Counted from the stretch's first letter, positions 44,255 to 56,690 are shown. The stretch: DNA of 64,000 nucleotides from Siderastrea radians (GCA_964017195.1 OZ024898.1:16794475-16858474); one strand, 5' to 3'. The notes: a model not told the origin generated them from the letters alone. A program made the numbers and translations.

Positions 44255-47025
44255 TGCACCCACCTACCGCAGCCAAAATGGCCCCTGATTAGTTAACATG
44301 ACATCCATGTGGAAGGATCCTCGGGGAGTTGGCAACATCTTTTCATTGCTGAAGCGCTACGTAAGCAGTGGTTTGGATATTCTCTCTAAATGGAAGAGAA
44401 GGGCTTGGATCCAGAATCTGGGGACAGGGGAATCAAAATAATTGTGTTGGAGATTCAAGGTCAAAGTACAACTGGTCGAAACTCTTAGCAACTGCTTTAG
44501 TATAATAGATGTTAAGAGCAATTCTCTGTAAGAGTCAAACAAATTGGGAAATAAAAAATTTTGATCCCCAACTTAAATTTGCAGTCAAATGAAATTTTTC
44601 GTTAATCAAATTTAGGATTCTTACTGAAGTTTGATTTTGGTCTTGGGAGTGAAAGGGTTACCGTAAAGGAGGTAGATGTCAACACAATAAGACATTTTGA
44701 TTTGGTCTCTTATAATGCTTCATTTCCTGTTACTTGAACGGTTACTGCCATGTCTGATTTAGAGGGATTTTATTTTATATTTTATGCAAATTAGAAATCT
44801 GCCCGGTTGATTCAGGAAGAGAATCTGCTGCAGAAATCAGAATGCATTAACTGTTTCACTGTTTGTTGATTGCTGAGTTTCTTGTTGACAGATCTCCAGC
44901 TGTTTGATAAGCCCAGCTTTGTTTTCTGACTGAATGCTTTGGCATTTCTCTGTTTCAGTTCATTTTGTAGTACGTAAATCATCGTTTTGGAAAAGTCGGT
45001 AACAGGGCTTGTGGATTGTGTAGGGAGGTGTTCATTTTGAGTTTCACATAGTTGCTTCAGATGTTGTTACTTTTGCTCTTTTTCGGGTTTCTTTGATTTC
45101 AACGTGCCAGTTGTTTTCATTGTACTTTGTGTAAGGCCACACCTCTCTCTTGTGCTCTTTAAGCTGGCATTGACTTCTCTCTTGTTGAAGTACGGCACCA
45201 TTTGTTGGATTTTCGTAGAGTGATGCCATGAGCCATTTCGTTGTTCTTTTCAACCCCTTGCCCTGTGAAAATTTTGTCTGATTTGTGGAGATAAAAAAAA
45301 CCGTGTTGATGTGTGCAACCATGATGTGCATGTATGGTGTGATTTGGTGTCTTTCGTACCCCCTCCCTTTTGCTATTTGACCTGACGAACAAAGAAATCC
45401 ACTCCTTGGCTTTCGAAAAAAATTCTTTTGGTTCTTTCTCAGGATTCCAGTTGTTGACAACTTTGTGTCAGCAAATGCTGTCCATGTCCCAGTGACAATT
45501 GATACACTTTCTGGGTGGAGGGTATTGTGCACTTTGCTGGGGAGGTCAGCCAATAGGATCTTCTTGTCAGATCCTAAGAGGCTCGTCCAATCAGATTTGC
45601 CACTGGCTTTTTCATCAGCATTTTTTTGTTCCCACACAGCAAAAGAGACGCCGCAAGACCTGATCACCTGAATTAGGTTTTTGAGATGTGTACCGTTTGC
45701 TTCCTCCCCCTTTTTGGTCTAAGGCAACTTCACGATCTCAGTCTAGACATTCATTGACTAAATTTCCAACCAGAATGTCTGTAACATCTAGCATCAACTG
45801 AAGTTCGTCTACTACAGTATGATCCAGTGAATGTTCAACAAAGGTTGCTTATCACAGCAGTAATGATCTTTAGATTTTGTTTACCATGGGTGGAGTGTTG
45901 TAAACATGGTAGTTGTCACTAATGTTCCAACTATCAGCCTTGTGTACTTACACCAAGCACAGGCATAGTTGGATTCCTTTGAGTCCAAACCATTATGCAG
46001 TTGCCAACTGTGTCAGCAAATGCTGTCCATATCCCAGTGACAGTTGATACACTTTCTGGGTGGAGGGTATTGTGCACTTTGCTGGGTAGGTCAGCCAATA
46101 GGATCCTCTTGTCAGATCCTAAGAGGCTCCTCCAATCATATTTGCCATTGGCTTTTCCATCGGCATTTTTTTGTTCCCACACATCAAAAGAAACGCTGCA
46201 AGATCTGATCACCTGAATTAGGTTTTCTAAATGTGTTCCCTTTGCTTCCCCCTTTTTTGTCTAAGACAACTTCATGGTCCCAGTCTAAACATTCACTGAC
46301 TAAATTTTCAATCAGAATGTCTGTAACATGTAGCATCAAATGAAGTTCGTCTACTACATGATCTAGTGAATGACAAATGTTGCTCATCACAGCAGTAATG
46401 ATCTTTAGATTTTGTTTACATTCGATGAATCTCTTTGGCTTTTCTTACCATCGGGCGGAGTGTTGTAAACATGGTAGTTATCACTAATGTTCCCACTATC
46501 ACGCTTGTGTACTTACATCAAGCACAGGCATAGTTGGATTCCTTTGAGTCCAAGCCATTATGCAGTTGCGCCCATTGAAACATGTCGCTCATAAAAAGCT
46601 AGGTTCCCATGATGCTTTGTATGCCCACAAAGGCTACCGCTTTGAATCCCCTTTGAATGTCAGCATGAGAATGCTCAAGAATATTTGGCTATTGTTTGCC
46701 ACAGACAAAAGAAATTGAATAGAGGCCATGAAAAACGCTTTTGAATTACAAGTTTCAGTCGCATGGAAGTTATTACAGACACCAGTTAGGTTTTAACTCG
46801 CTAAATGTATCACATTACAAGATTTTATGAAGTAGCACAGAAATACAAAATTTTATTGTCAGTTATGTTTGAGAGAAATTTCATCTCAGTAACATAGGTC
46901 GAAAATCGTTTTATTTTACCACGTGCTACAGTTTATATTTTTAAAGCATGCGACTCGTGCAATAAGCTTCACCTTGCCTCTTATTGTTCTTGTATTGTTG
47001 CTCATTCAATTGATTAAGTTCCACT
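44255..47025 (-). repeat. Tandem duplication unit 1 (about 2.77 kb)
   Basis: Corresponds to 47,030-49,757: both begin near CAACC/CACC...CCGCA.CCAAAATGGCC and end with CATTCAATTGATTAAGTTCC. Identity is about 90% or a little more. This copy carries an extra internal duplication: about 45,450-45,985 is repeated at about 46,000-46,560. Confidence 0.85.
45044..46560 (-). pseudogene. Cnidarian transposon-associated ORF (DELHLML / RSCSVSF family), copy 1 with internal duplication
   Basis: The minus strand reads HSLDHVVDELHLMLHVTDIL (about 46,375-46,316), LIENLVSECLDWDHE, IRSCSVSFDVWEQKNADG, SLLGSDKRILLADLPSKVHN and, in the second half, ITPYMHIMV, GQGVEKNNEMAHGITLRKSN and EHKREVWPYTKYN blocks. I recall this order from a very abundant uncharacterised cnidarian protein family that behaves like a transposon ORF. 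The middle segment (RSCxVSF to FADT) is present twice, at 45,470-45,667 and 46,010-46,212. Frameshifts and stops: not functional. Confidence 0.6.
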
Positions 47026-47029
47026 TTTT

Positions 47030-49757
47030 TTGCACCAACCTGCCGCAACCAAAATGGCCCCTGATCAGTTAACATGACATCCATATGGAAGGATCCTGAG
47101 GGAGTTGGCAACATCTTTTCACTGCTGAAGCACTAAGCAAGCAGCAGTTTGCATATTCCCTGTAATTAAATGGAAGAGAAGTGCTTGGATTCACAATCTG
47201 GGGACAAGGGAATCAAAATATTTGTGTTGAAGGAGATTCAAGGTCAAAGTACTGATGGTCGAAACTCTTAGCAACTGCTTTAGTTTAATAAATGTTAAGA
47301 GCAATTCTCTGTAAGAATAAAACAAATTGGGAAATAAAAAAAATTTGATCCTCATTTTAAATTTGCATTCAAATGAAATTTTCGTATGTTTTTTAAATTA
47401 AACTAAGTCAAATTTAGGATTTTTACTGAAGTTTGATTTTCGTCTTGGGAGTGAAAGGGTTACAGTTAAGGAGGTAAATGTCAACACACAACAGACAGCT
47501 CTGTGAGATAAACAGCTCTCTTCATCAGACATTTTGATTTGGTCTTTTATAATACTTCATTTCCTGTTACTTCAATGGTTACTGCCATGTCTGATTTAGA
47601 GGGAGCTTATTTTGTATTGTATGTAAATTGAAAAGCTGCCTGGTTAATTCAGGAAAAGAATGTGCTGCAGAAATCAGAATGCATTAACTGATTCACTGTT
47701 TGCTGTTTGCTGAGTTTCTTGTTGACAGATCTCCAGCTGTTTGATAAGCTCAGCTTTGTTTTCTGACTGAAACCTTTTGGCATTTCTCTGTTTCAGTTCA
47801 TTGTGTAGTACTTAAATCGTCATTTTGGAAAAGTCAGTAACAGGGCTTGTGGATTGTGTAGGGGGTTGTTCATTTTGAGCTTCATGTAGTTGCTGCAGGT
47901 GTTCAGTTACTTTTGCTCTTTTTCGGGTCTCTTTGATTTCAACGTGCCAGTTGTGTTCTTTGTACTTTGTGTAATTCCACATCTCTCTCTCATGCTCTTT
48001 AAGCTGGCATTGACTTCTTTCTTGCTGAAGTACGCCCCCATTTGTTGGATTTTCGCAGTATGATGCCATGAGCCATTTCGTTGTTCTTTTCAACCCCTTG
48101 CCCTGTGAAAATTTTGTCTGATTCGTGGAGCTCAAAGAACCTGGGGATGTGTGCAACCATGATGTGCGTGTATGGTGTGATTTGATTTCTTTCGTACCCC
48201 TCCCTTTTGCCATTTAACCTGAGGAACGAAGAAATCCACTCCTTGGCTTTCGTAAAAAAGTCTTTGGGGTCTTTCTCAGGATTCCAGTTGTTGACAACTT
48301 TGTGTCAGCAAATGCTGTTCATATCCCAGTGACAGTTGATACACTTTCTGGGCGGAGGGTATTGTGCACTTTGTTGGGGAGGTCAGCCAATAGGATCTTC
48401 TTGTCAGATCCTAAGAGGCTCCTGCAATCATATTTGCCCTTGGCTTTTCCATCAGCATTTTTTTGTTCCCACACACCAAAAGAAACGCTGCAAGATCTGA
48501 TCACCTGAATTAGGTTTTTGAGATGTGTTCCCTTTGCTTCCCCCTTTTTGTCTAAGACAACTTCATGGTCCCAGTCTGAGCATTCGCTGACTAAATTTTC
48601 AATCAGAATGTCTGTTACCTGTAGCATCAAATGAAGTTCGTCTACTATATGATCTAGTGAATGACAAAGGTTGCTCATCACAGTAGTAATGATCTTTCGA
48701 TTCTGTTGACATTCGACGAATCTCTTTGGCGGTTCTTACCATGGGTGGAGTGTTGTAAACATGGTAGTTGTCACTCTTGTTCCAACTATCAGGCTTGTGC
48801 ACTTACATCAAGCACAGGCATAGTTGGATTCCTTTGAGTCCAAGCCATTATGCAATTGCGCCCATTGAAACACGGCCGTAAAAAGGTAGGTACCCATGAT
48901 GCTTTGAATCCCCTTTGAATCTCAGCATGAGAATGGTCAAGAGTATTGAGCTATTGTTTGCCGCAGACAAAAGAAATTGAATAGAGGCCATGAAAAATGC
49001 TTTTGAATAACAAGTTTCAGTCGCATGGAAGTTATTACAGACATCAGTTAGGTTTTAACTCGCTAAATGTATTGCATTACAAGATTTTATTAAGTCACTC
49101 GGTTAGGTCACTTTGTTAACTCTTGCTCTTCCCTTTAGAAAAAGCTCATGGAAACAGTGAATTTCTTGTGAAATTGTAGGTGGAAGTTTTCAAGTTTTTT
49201 TATGATGGCAAGTCAAGCTGCGACCTCATTATTTAAACTTTTTAGATTACATTGCGAGATATCTTGGGCCACTATGAAAATCCAGTACATCAACCAAAAC
49301 TAGCAGTCTTTGCGATCTTACTTGATTGATTTCAAATTCAATATTTGCAGTTGACTGTCAAAAAAATGTAGTTGATTACTCTTTGAAAACTCTCCCTTCC
49401 AATGTAAGAAATGCGTCTGAGAAAGCGCATTATTGATCAAAAGTTATGTTTGTGCTAGTTTCTTTACCTTGCATATATGCAAATTATTTTCACATAAGGG
49501 GGAGTTGCTTTCCCACATTTAAGTGCAATGTCCCCATGAAATTAATTTCCACTACAATGTTCGTTCTAATAAAGAACTTAAATTTTATTGTCAATTATGG
49601 TTAAGAAAAATTTCATCTCAGTAATATAGGTCGAAAATCGTTTTATTTTACCTTGTGCTACAGTTTATATTTTTAAAGCATGCGAGTCACACAATTAGCT
49701 TCACCTTGCTTCTTATTGTTCTTGTATTATACCTCATTCAATTGATTAAGTTCCACC
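47030..49757 (-). repeat. Tandem duplication unit 2 (about 2.73 kb)
   Basis: Partner of 44,255-47,025 without the internal duplication. Its last part (48,870-49,757) is non-coding; the end (49,570-49,757) matches 46,840-47,025 closely. Confidence 0.85.
47812..48810 (-). pseudogene. Cnidarian transposon-associated ORF (DELHLML / RSCSVSF family), copy 2
   Basis: The minus strand begins with PPMVRTAKEIRRMSTESKDH (about 48,745-48,686), then SLDHIVDELHLMLQVTDIL (about 48,663), ENLVSECSDWDHE, a frameshift, LIQVIRSCSVSFGVWEQ (about 48,514-48,464), SLLGSDKKILLADLPNKVHN and TVTGIWTAFADT, then further pieces to KETRKRAKVTEHLQQLHEAQ near 47,900. Continuous homology with shifted frames indicates one decayed gene. 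Confidence 0.6.
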
Positions 49758-49948
49758 AATTTTCACCCAAACAATACCCAAACACAAAGAAGTTCTATGA
49801 TTGACAGAAAAAATGAAGCTCATTTGCATTAGCAATTGACGCATTTCACTGGGCGTGATTCCATAATGAAGCATCAGTATAATGAATTGTAGTGACCCCT
49901 AAGGTAAAATTCAGTGTTGAGGTTTCGACCATCTACAATTAATTTTCT

Positions 49949-50514
49949 TCAGTCAATCAAGCTGTTTATTTCATTGAATAAACTTCCAAATGATACCTTG
50001 ATTGTCTGATACCCCTCAGTTCCAGTGACTATAGTACTGTTTCTTTTAGCAGACATAACAGATTCACTAGTTTGTAGAATAGAAAGTGAAAGAAAAATAA
50101 CATCTGAATTTCGTGTCAGTCTGGTACCATCACCATTGATTTTAATTTTGATTTTATCATTGGTAGTGTCAGAGTCCGGTTTTTGCTTAAGGTAGTCAGA
50201 AATGTGTTCTTTGAACACCGCTTCGACTAACTTACTTTGACCCCTTCAGAATTTCCATCCAATGCCTCAATGTGGCATGTTTTGTTCAGTTGTTCAGGGC
50301 TCTGCTTCACCAAGTAGGACCTCGGTGGACTGCCCATAATCATGGGGATTTCATGGTAGAAGGAATCTCCCACACAAACCTTGTCTAATAAGAAAGTTAT
50401 TTGTTCAACTTTAGAGTTTTTGATAGAAATGTTTTCCCTTAACTCTTTTGCAAACAGTGTATTGGCTCTTTTTTGCCCCCTTCTAATTTTGCTTGTAGAG
50501 GATGTGAAAGACAC
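49949..50514 (-). pseudogene. N-terminal part of the same transposon-associated family (KINGDG block)
   Basis: Two frames joined at about 50,230 cover roughly 185 residues: KRANTLFAKELRENI, PPRSYLVKQSPEQLNKTCHI, then VEAVFKEHISDYL, IKIKINGDGTRLTRNSDVIF (about 50,150-50,091), LSILQTSESVMSAKRNST and GYQTIKVSFGSLFNEINSLI. In the family as I remember it, KINGDGTR...LSxLQT...MSAKGN precedes the DELHL half, so this is the upstream part of the gene continued in the duplicated units. The two frames differ by one base-shift at GTAAGT. Confidence 0.62.
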
Positions 50515-50519
50515 ACTTT

Positions 50520-50700
50520 GGCAAATGACTTATTAACATAACTGCCCAATGACATGATCATCAGAACTGAGGCAGCTGTTGAGCACACAGGCAGCAGGAT
50601 CTTACCACTTATTTAAGACCCTGTTTGATCTAGCCTTGGGTTGAACCCACGACCTTCTGTTTAAGAAACATTACTCCCATAAACTGAGCTAAACTGGAAG
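50520..50700 (-). mobile_element. tRNA-derived SINE
   Basis: The minus strand from 50,700 reads GCTTCCAGTTTAGCTCAGTT (box A region) and CGTGGGTTCAACCC (box B) about 40 bases on, with a TTTCTTAAAC anticodon-loop-like stretch resembling tRNA-Lys. A non-tRNA body follows. Mismatched stems exclude a working tRNA. Confidence 0.55.
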
Positions 50701-50796
50701 CAGCAACGCGCTACTCAGTTGAAAACAAAAACAAAAATACAAAGAAGAAGTGTCAATGTAGAAGGCTAGTTCACAGCTGCTCAACTATCTGAGATT

Positions 50797-51381
50797 TCAA
50801 ATCGTATTCAACTTGTTCTCTGTCTTCTGTACATGTGTCATCAATTTCAATGTCCTGCTCGAGAGGTGGTATGTAACTCTTCCCCTGGCGACACTCTTTT
50901 CCAGCCTTATTGGTGTGTGAGGGGGAAGGATTCGTTGAAATCCAGCATCCTCTTGTGAACCCCTCTGAGGAAAACGTTTCATAATATCGTAAATAGAACT
51001 CTTATTGAGACCGAAGGTGATGCTTGCATCTTCCAAGCCAGCATTTGCTAATGCAGTCCTTTCTTTCACTGACATTGGAGAGCAGATCGCTTCCTTAGAC
51101 ACCAAACATACAAATGTTATGTTAAAATTTCTCTTGAAGTCATTGGATCCATGCTTTGAGTATGTTCCATGGTTAGGGTAAGATACCCGTTGGCTGACCT
51201 TACTGGTTTCGCTTATTTCCTTTACTGCTTTGGGCTGGTCATCTTCAAATAAGAATTTTGACATTGGTGTTTGAGGGCTGCAAAGTTGTCTATATTGGTC
51301 GTTAAGGTCAGGTCTGATCAGATCTTGTCTGCTAAGATTGAGTTTGTAGACAGAATGTGCCATGAGAGTCAATAAATCCAA
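50797..51381 (-). pseudogene. DIRS-type gag-like fragment joined to unrelated coding-like sequence
   Basis: An open minus-strand frame of 194 codons. Its first part (LTLMAHSVYKLNLSRQDLIR, PDLNDQYRQLC, PMSKFLFEDDQPKAVKEISE) follows the layout of ORF1 of DIRS-type retrotransposons in cnidarians and fish (a LLGHA...R...L..DY..LC...P.T..LFGDD...VKDI pattern). The second half (about 51,090-50,800; KERTALANAGLEDASITFGL) does not fit that family and may come from another insertion. Although open, it is a fragment without a start region. Confidence 0.5.
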
Positions 51382-51384
51382 AAC

Positions 51385-51800
51385 AAATCAAAGGAAAGAT
51401 GAGGCATCTTCCTTGCTAACATTTTGTCCAAACGGCATATCTTGGACTAAATGTGGGCTCGTGATGAAAGACCAAAAAGTGGCCCAGCTGCTGCTGATCT
51501 GCAAGAACTCTCACTAATGGCTGGTGCGTCAGGGGAGCGGCGTGCCCAAACTGCAGGCGATGTAGATATATATCATAAATCTCGACAATCATGGTACAAA
51601 GCTGGAGATGGCTCTGTAGCTGGCAACACCAGCCATGATGGAGAGAATCTGTCTCCTAGTGTCGCAACTGTTGGTATTCCCGTAAGCCTGCACTAGAGCC
51701 TTGAGATTATCTTGAGATGCCTCCGATAATTCTTCTTGCCCAAGTGCCTTGTTCATTGCGGTAGAGGAAGCAATGTCCCACCGCAGAGAAGCAGTGTCAT
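51385..51800 (-). pseudogene. Fragment of a second transposon-associated family (TRRQILSIMA block)
   Basis: The minus strand reads DNLKALVQAYGNTNSCDTRR (about 51,711-51,652), RQILSIMAGVASYRAIS, then in shifted frames LGTPLPxxxxx and WATFWSFITSPHLVQDMPFG (about 51,487-51,428). I remember the order TRRQILSIMA...FITSPHxxQDLPFG from an uncharacterised, apparently transposon-derived cnidarian family. It directly abuts the DIRS-like fragment. Confidence 0.5.
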
Positions 51801-52560
51801 CAGGGCAGATAGTGCTGAGTACCGATGAGACAATCTGTAGTGTCCGTTTAGTGTACTGCTGTCTGGTTTTGTCACTGACTTTATTACTGGGGCAATGCCA
51901 CTGGAGATCAAATATTCATTTTACTTTTCACAAGGTAGTGGTGCTGGTTCTGCCTTTGCATGGGCCTCGTCACTCATGCTAGAGACTTCAATCCCTGAGA
52001 AACGTTTCGTCATTGGGACGACTGGCTTGAGAAATTTCAAGCCTTGATAATCAAGTCGTGAGAGATTCAGAAGATATGTCACTCGGTTTGGTCACCACTT
52101 GAAGAATCTGTTTCTGTAGTTGTCTGTAACAAGCATAACAGATAAACGTTATTACATGAAATCTTATGACCGTAATCAAACTGCTAATCCCACATGAACT
52201 CGTGTCCTTGCTGGTTAATTGAGCATTCGGTGCTGTAGCTTCCACCTCAGGCTGTACCTGACTGCTACTGGTTCTCTTTCTCCATTAGCTCGGCAGTCCA
52301 GTGGCAATAACAAATTTGGTGTCTCTTTAAGACCAACAACTAACATGACACCTCCAATGTCCAATTGTTGTAACTCAATATCACAGAAATGCGGCCAATT
52401 TTCAAGGTCTTACTTCCTGGCTTTTCAGCTTTCTCATATGGTCATATGCTCCACTGTCCTGACATTTGACAGTTCTACTACCACTGATTCATCTATTGAC
52501 ATCACTACAAGGCCCCAGTTGCAGCAGTTACGGCAGCTCTTGCACTTGTCACTCCACTCG
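51801..52560. other. Stretch without a recognised gene
   Basis: Contains coding-like minus-strand pieces that may belong to the BEL/Pao pol region following gag, but no protease or RT motif can be read. Nothing else is supported. Confidence 0.4.
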
Positions 52561-54540
52561 TGTCACTGCTGGCATTAATCTCTATCAATTCTTGGCTTTG
52601 ACTATCATCTGAAGTGCTGGGGTCTGCAGGAACGGGGTGCAGTAGTGTGTTGTGATCCTTTTTGCATCCATCCACCTGGCACTGGAACTGAGTCTTGGGG
52701 CAGTTTCTTGCATAGTGACCACTCTGGAGACACTTGATACAAAGCCTTTATTCCTGTACCACTTTCCATTTGTCTTGATGAGACTGATTCTTATATTTGT
52801 CACACCTCCACAGTCCATGCTGACCATGAAAGATGGTACAGGCTGGCATTGCCCGGTTCATTCTGCGGGAATTCCTTTGCAGATTTTGGACACCTGCGGT
52901 TAGTGATGTCACTCGCTGGGGGACTCAACCTCACTGATCCCTCTGTTTCACACTCTCCTTTTCCTTTGAAGAACTGGAGGTTAAATCTCCGAATTCATTG
53001 TTAACAAGCGTAGCTCTGTCCTTTAAGAATTTCAAAAAGTCTACAAACTTAGGCCAAGATCCAGGTGAAATAATTCTTCCTGCGCATTCCATCCATTTAA
53101 TCATCAGAAACAATGGCAGCCTCTTGTTTAGTTCCCTTAATGTGCTTGTGTGATTCAGTTCTCAGACATATTCATGCCCCATGCCTCAGTGTTCTATTGG
53201 ACACAACTAAATGGCGGGAAAATTCTAGTAAGCTTGCTCCGTTTGCCTGCTTCAAGGGGCATAGGTTCTCCAATTTTCTGATGTATTTAATTTTCTATGG
53301 GGAAGTCCAAAGTTCTCGCATAAAGTACTCTTGGCAACATTACAATGTACTGGGAGGTTCACACAGCTTTTATTAGCATCTTTTGCTTGGCCAAAACAGT
53401 GTTGAATTAACAGCTGCAAACGTCTCAAATTGTCTGGAGTACCTTTCTTTGGGCAAGTCTCAAACCTATGCAATAACAAAACGTACTTGATTGGGTCTCC
53501 ATCAAATCGCATGTTCTCAACCTCGGGCATAGAAACAACCTGATGTAGTGCTCTTGCAGTGTCTTCTCCAACATCTTGCTTAGATGTCACAGACTGACCA
53601 GGTGTGTGCCATTGCTGACCTAACAGAGGTTTCTGTATGTTCCTCAAGTGGACTTGCTATGACTGCTGATAACTCGGGCAATTTCTGTTTGTGGTGCTAA
53701 ACTACGCATGTCTTCTGAAATTTAGGTGGCTCCTGGACAGGACTCACAGCTTCAACTGCTGATGATAGCTGAGCAGATTTTTGAATAACTGGCAGTGGGT
53801 TTACAGATGAATATCCATCCACATGTGGTTCTTCAACAGGTCAATCACTTCATGGTTTCCACCCACATTTGCAACTCTTCCAGTCATTTGTTGTAGTCAT
53901 GCACACTACTGTTGCTATCTCTCCCGCCCTCGACTTCTTCATAGACATTTAAGCTAACGGCTGCCCTTGCTTCTTCCATGTTAGGCTCCATAATCTCCTT
54001 TACATACTGCAACTCGGACATTTTCCACTTTAGCTCCTGTTTGTGCAATACTTGTTTGGTTTTTATCTGACCAAGAGCAATTTGTTCCTTCTTCTTGGCT
54101 ACGGCTAACAAGACCGAACTTGAACTGCAAGATCTACTTGCGTGACTCCTGCTTGATTTGCGTGACAGCAGTGCAGCTGTTTTACTCTCTCTTCACAAGC
54201 CTGGATTTCCATGACTCAATATTGGTGCCAAACTTCACCATATGACCTTTGTTTTGACTTCAGTTCTTTGTAAGTTCCACTATTGTCCATCAATTGTTAA
54301 ATAGTTCCTTGCAACTTTGTAAGTCTACCAACATAACCTGTCCGTGAATTGAACAACATGTTTGCCCTTTCGGCTCTAGAGCTTTTAAACAGAAGCCTTT
54401 TACTTGGCTGTTTTATCCAAGAACTTACTCCTAATTCCACAGGACCTTTAATGCCAGCATCCAACACAGATTGCCCAATGGTTTCCTTATCGAAACTCCC
54501 AACAACTGGGAGTGATTTCGTGGACATTGTATTACCCACG
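52560..54540 (-). pseudogene. BEL/Pao retrotransposon gag relic
   Basis: On the minus strand: an N-terminal RTGYVGRLTKLQ segment (about 54,340), a charged helical region KQELKWKMSELQYVKEIMEP (about 54,040), VVSMPEVENMRFDGDPIKYV (about 53,545, the MPEVxxxxFDGDPxxY block), RRLQLLIQHCFGQAKD, an LRENFG-like block, then shifted frames with ASLLEFSRHLVVSNRTL (about 53,253), IKWMECAGRIISPGSWPKFV and DFLKFLKDRATLVNNEFG, and finally a zinc-knuckle-like C-GHYARNCPK region near 52,700 with KKDHNTLLHP. This order is that of BEL/Pao Gag. Stops and frameshifts throughout. Confidence 0.72.
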
Positions 54541-55060
54541 CAAAGTTAATTCCAAATGGGAAGAATAATTAGCAGAATAACAATCTGTATCATAAACAAA
54601 CCAAATCAAGCAGATCCTGCCAATAGTATGAACATGAGCGACGTAAATTCTACATTGGAGGAATAACCAGAATAACAAACATTGTCGTCTCATAAAGCGA
54701 ACCACACGACGCTGTGTTGCTATATCTTTGAACAAGTAACAGTGTAAATTCCAAATGTGAAGAATAATTGTCAGAAAAACAAACAAATGGGTCATAAAAC
54801 GAACTTAAGGCGAACCAAACAAAAAAGGTGCTCTGTCCATAAGCTTTGAACACACAACAGTGGTAGTTCCAAACATGGAGAATAATAAAATTGTCAGAAT
54901 AACAAACAACCTTGTATCATATAGCGAACCAACCAAAGCCACTTAATCGATATCTTCAAACACACAGATGTGAATTCCAGTGACAAATAATCTTGTACCA
55001 TAAACCAAACCAGACCAAAGTCGCTCTGTCGATAATTTTTACAAACAGTTTTTCAACTGA
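54540..55060 (-). repeat. Minisatellite of about 100-120 bp units, upstream of BEL gag
   Basis: About five diverged copies. The block (A)ATTCCAAATG..GAAGAATAAT recurs at about 54,549, 54,647, 54,745, 54,865 and 54,971, each followed by CAGAATAACAAAC...ATCATAAA.CGAACCAAACC. It lies where the LTR or 5' leader of the BEL element would be expected. Confidence 0.85.
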
Positions 55061-56690
55061 GTTCCACTGAACTTGGTAAAAGAGCTATACTCTGCAATGT
55101 ACCAACCAAAAATTACTTAAATACACCAAGTGTACCAAATACTGTACGTTGAAAAACTGTTCTATGAACTGAAAAACTGACCCAAACTAGTCAATAAAGG
55201 CAATCTGCATAACGTTGAAGTTATGTCAATAATATTCCAAAGTGTATCAATAATATAATGTGATTCGAACGTTGAATGAAAGGGGCAAGACATGAATAAC
55301 AAGCAAGGCTGGCGCTACGGCAAAGGGCTGATTTATTTAATGGCCAATATTTCGACTAAAAAAATTAGCCTTCTTCAGGGCCAGAGCTGTACTGGAGGAA
55401 AATACTATAACGGCTCCAAAAATTGGAATTTAAAAATACACAACTGGTAAATGATTAACTAATTTAGAAAAACAAAACAAAAGGAATAATAATAATAGTA
55501 ATAATAATAATAATAACGAAATATTAATGATTATCATAAAAATACGAGATAACATGGTAACAAACAAAGGGGCCCTGCAACTAAAAAAATATACATAAAA
55601 TCTATAGAATATTACAGAAGTTTCTAGCTGAATATAAATACACACAGTTCCTAACCAAATAGAAGCATAATATTTTACATTCCCCACCTTATCAAAGCTC
55701 GGCAATGTAAACCACTGCCACCTGACTTCCCAAGTGGCGGTGATGTTGAAGAGTATTCCAACCATCACAAGGATGACCAGAAATTCTGAAATATACAGCA
55801 CAGAACACAAAAGTTGGATTCGCTTTTTCAAAGCTTGCTGTGACTATTAAGCCACATCCAGAACTTTGTAGTGTCAGTTATTTTAAATTCATATTTACTG
55901 AAAAACATTCTGTCCTTCCTTTTTAATTTTCCTATGTTAACTGTTACACCTTTTAGATCGTGTTGTGCACAAAGCCCTTAAGAGCTCAGGCCCGAAATCT
56001 ATATAGCTGAACTGTATTGCACAATAAACTTATATCATCTTATCTTATCTTCTTATCTTGAAGCGTATAAAGCGGAGCGATATGAAAAAAGTCAACCCTC
56101 CTACGACACTTTAAATGCAATGTGAATGACGTTTGTAAACATAAAATAGCCGCACTATACGAAGCATTCCTTAGTTGACATTGGTCTCAAAAACTGTGTT
56201 GGGGATTTTTCATAACAGTTTTAACAAGTAGTTTTGTTGCAAGAAAAGTAGCAACAGATGGAAATGCTTTTAGTTTATGCTACATTTTAGAAAAATCGTA
56301 GTGTCAACGGTAGGAGAGAGACAATAATGTAAAAACAATCGCGCGAAATCCGAGGTTTCTTTACTTAAGTCATTTTGTGTCAGTTAAAAATTAAAACTGT
56401 CCCTCCTTTGAGAGACTAATTCAAATCCCATATTTTGAAATTCACTGACATAACATAGCACCAGTGACGCAAAAATATGCGTGTCATGCGTATGTGATTT
56501 ATAAATTTATTCACATCTTGCGTGACTAGTTATGTCATATAACAAAGTGTCAAAACCGTGAAAACATGTTCGCCTATTTTTACAGAAATACAGGCAGCCT
56601 CTAATAATGTCCCGATTTTGACGATCAATAATATAATGAGTGAATGAGTATGAGTTCATATGCAAAAGTAGTTTCTTCTTGAAAACCACT
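55061..56690. other. Stretch with retroelement tails and a microsatellite, no gene
   Basis: A CCTGAAGAAGGC / AGTCGAAATATTGG hairpin-like motif (minus strand, about 55,330-55,380) is of the type often found at PLE or non-LTR element ends. (AAT)n with one AGT occupies about 55,484-55,517. At about 56,000-56,062 an AATAAA followed by ATCTTATCTT repeats looks like the 3' tail of a plus-strand non-LTR element. The 133-codon minus frame at 55,430-55,831 is low-complexity and hydrophobic and is not supported as a gene. Confidence 0.5.

Noticed and set aside
50225..50240. A GTAAGT splice donor between the two frames of the KINGDG-family fragment
   Set aside because: No acceptor follows and the two frames join by a one-base shift at the same place. 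A frameshift in a fossil gene is the simpler explanation.
55430..55831. 133-residue hydrophobic minus-strand ORF as a membrane protein
   Set aside because: Its leucine run is the antisense of an AAT microsatellite, and the rest shows no family features or promoter.
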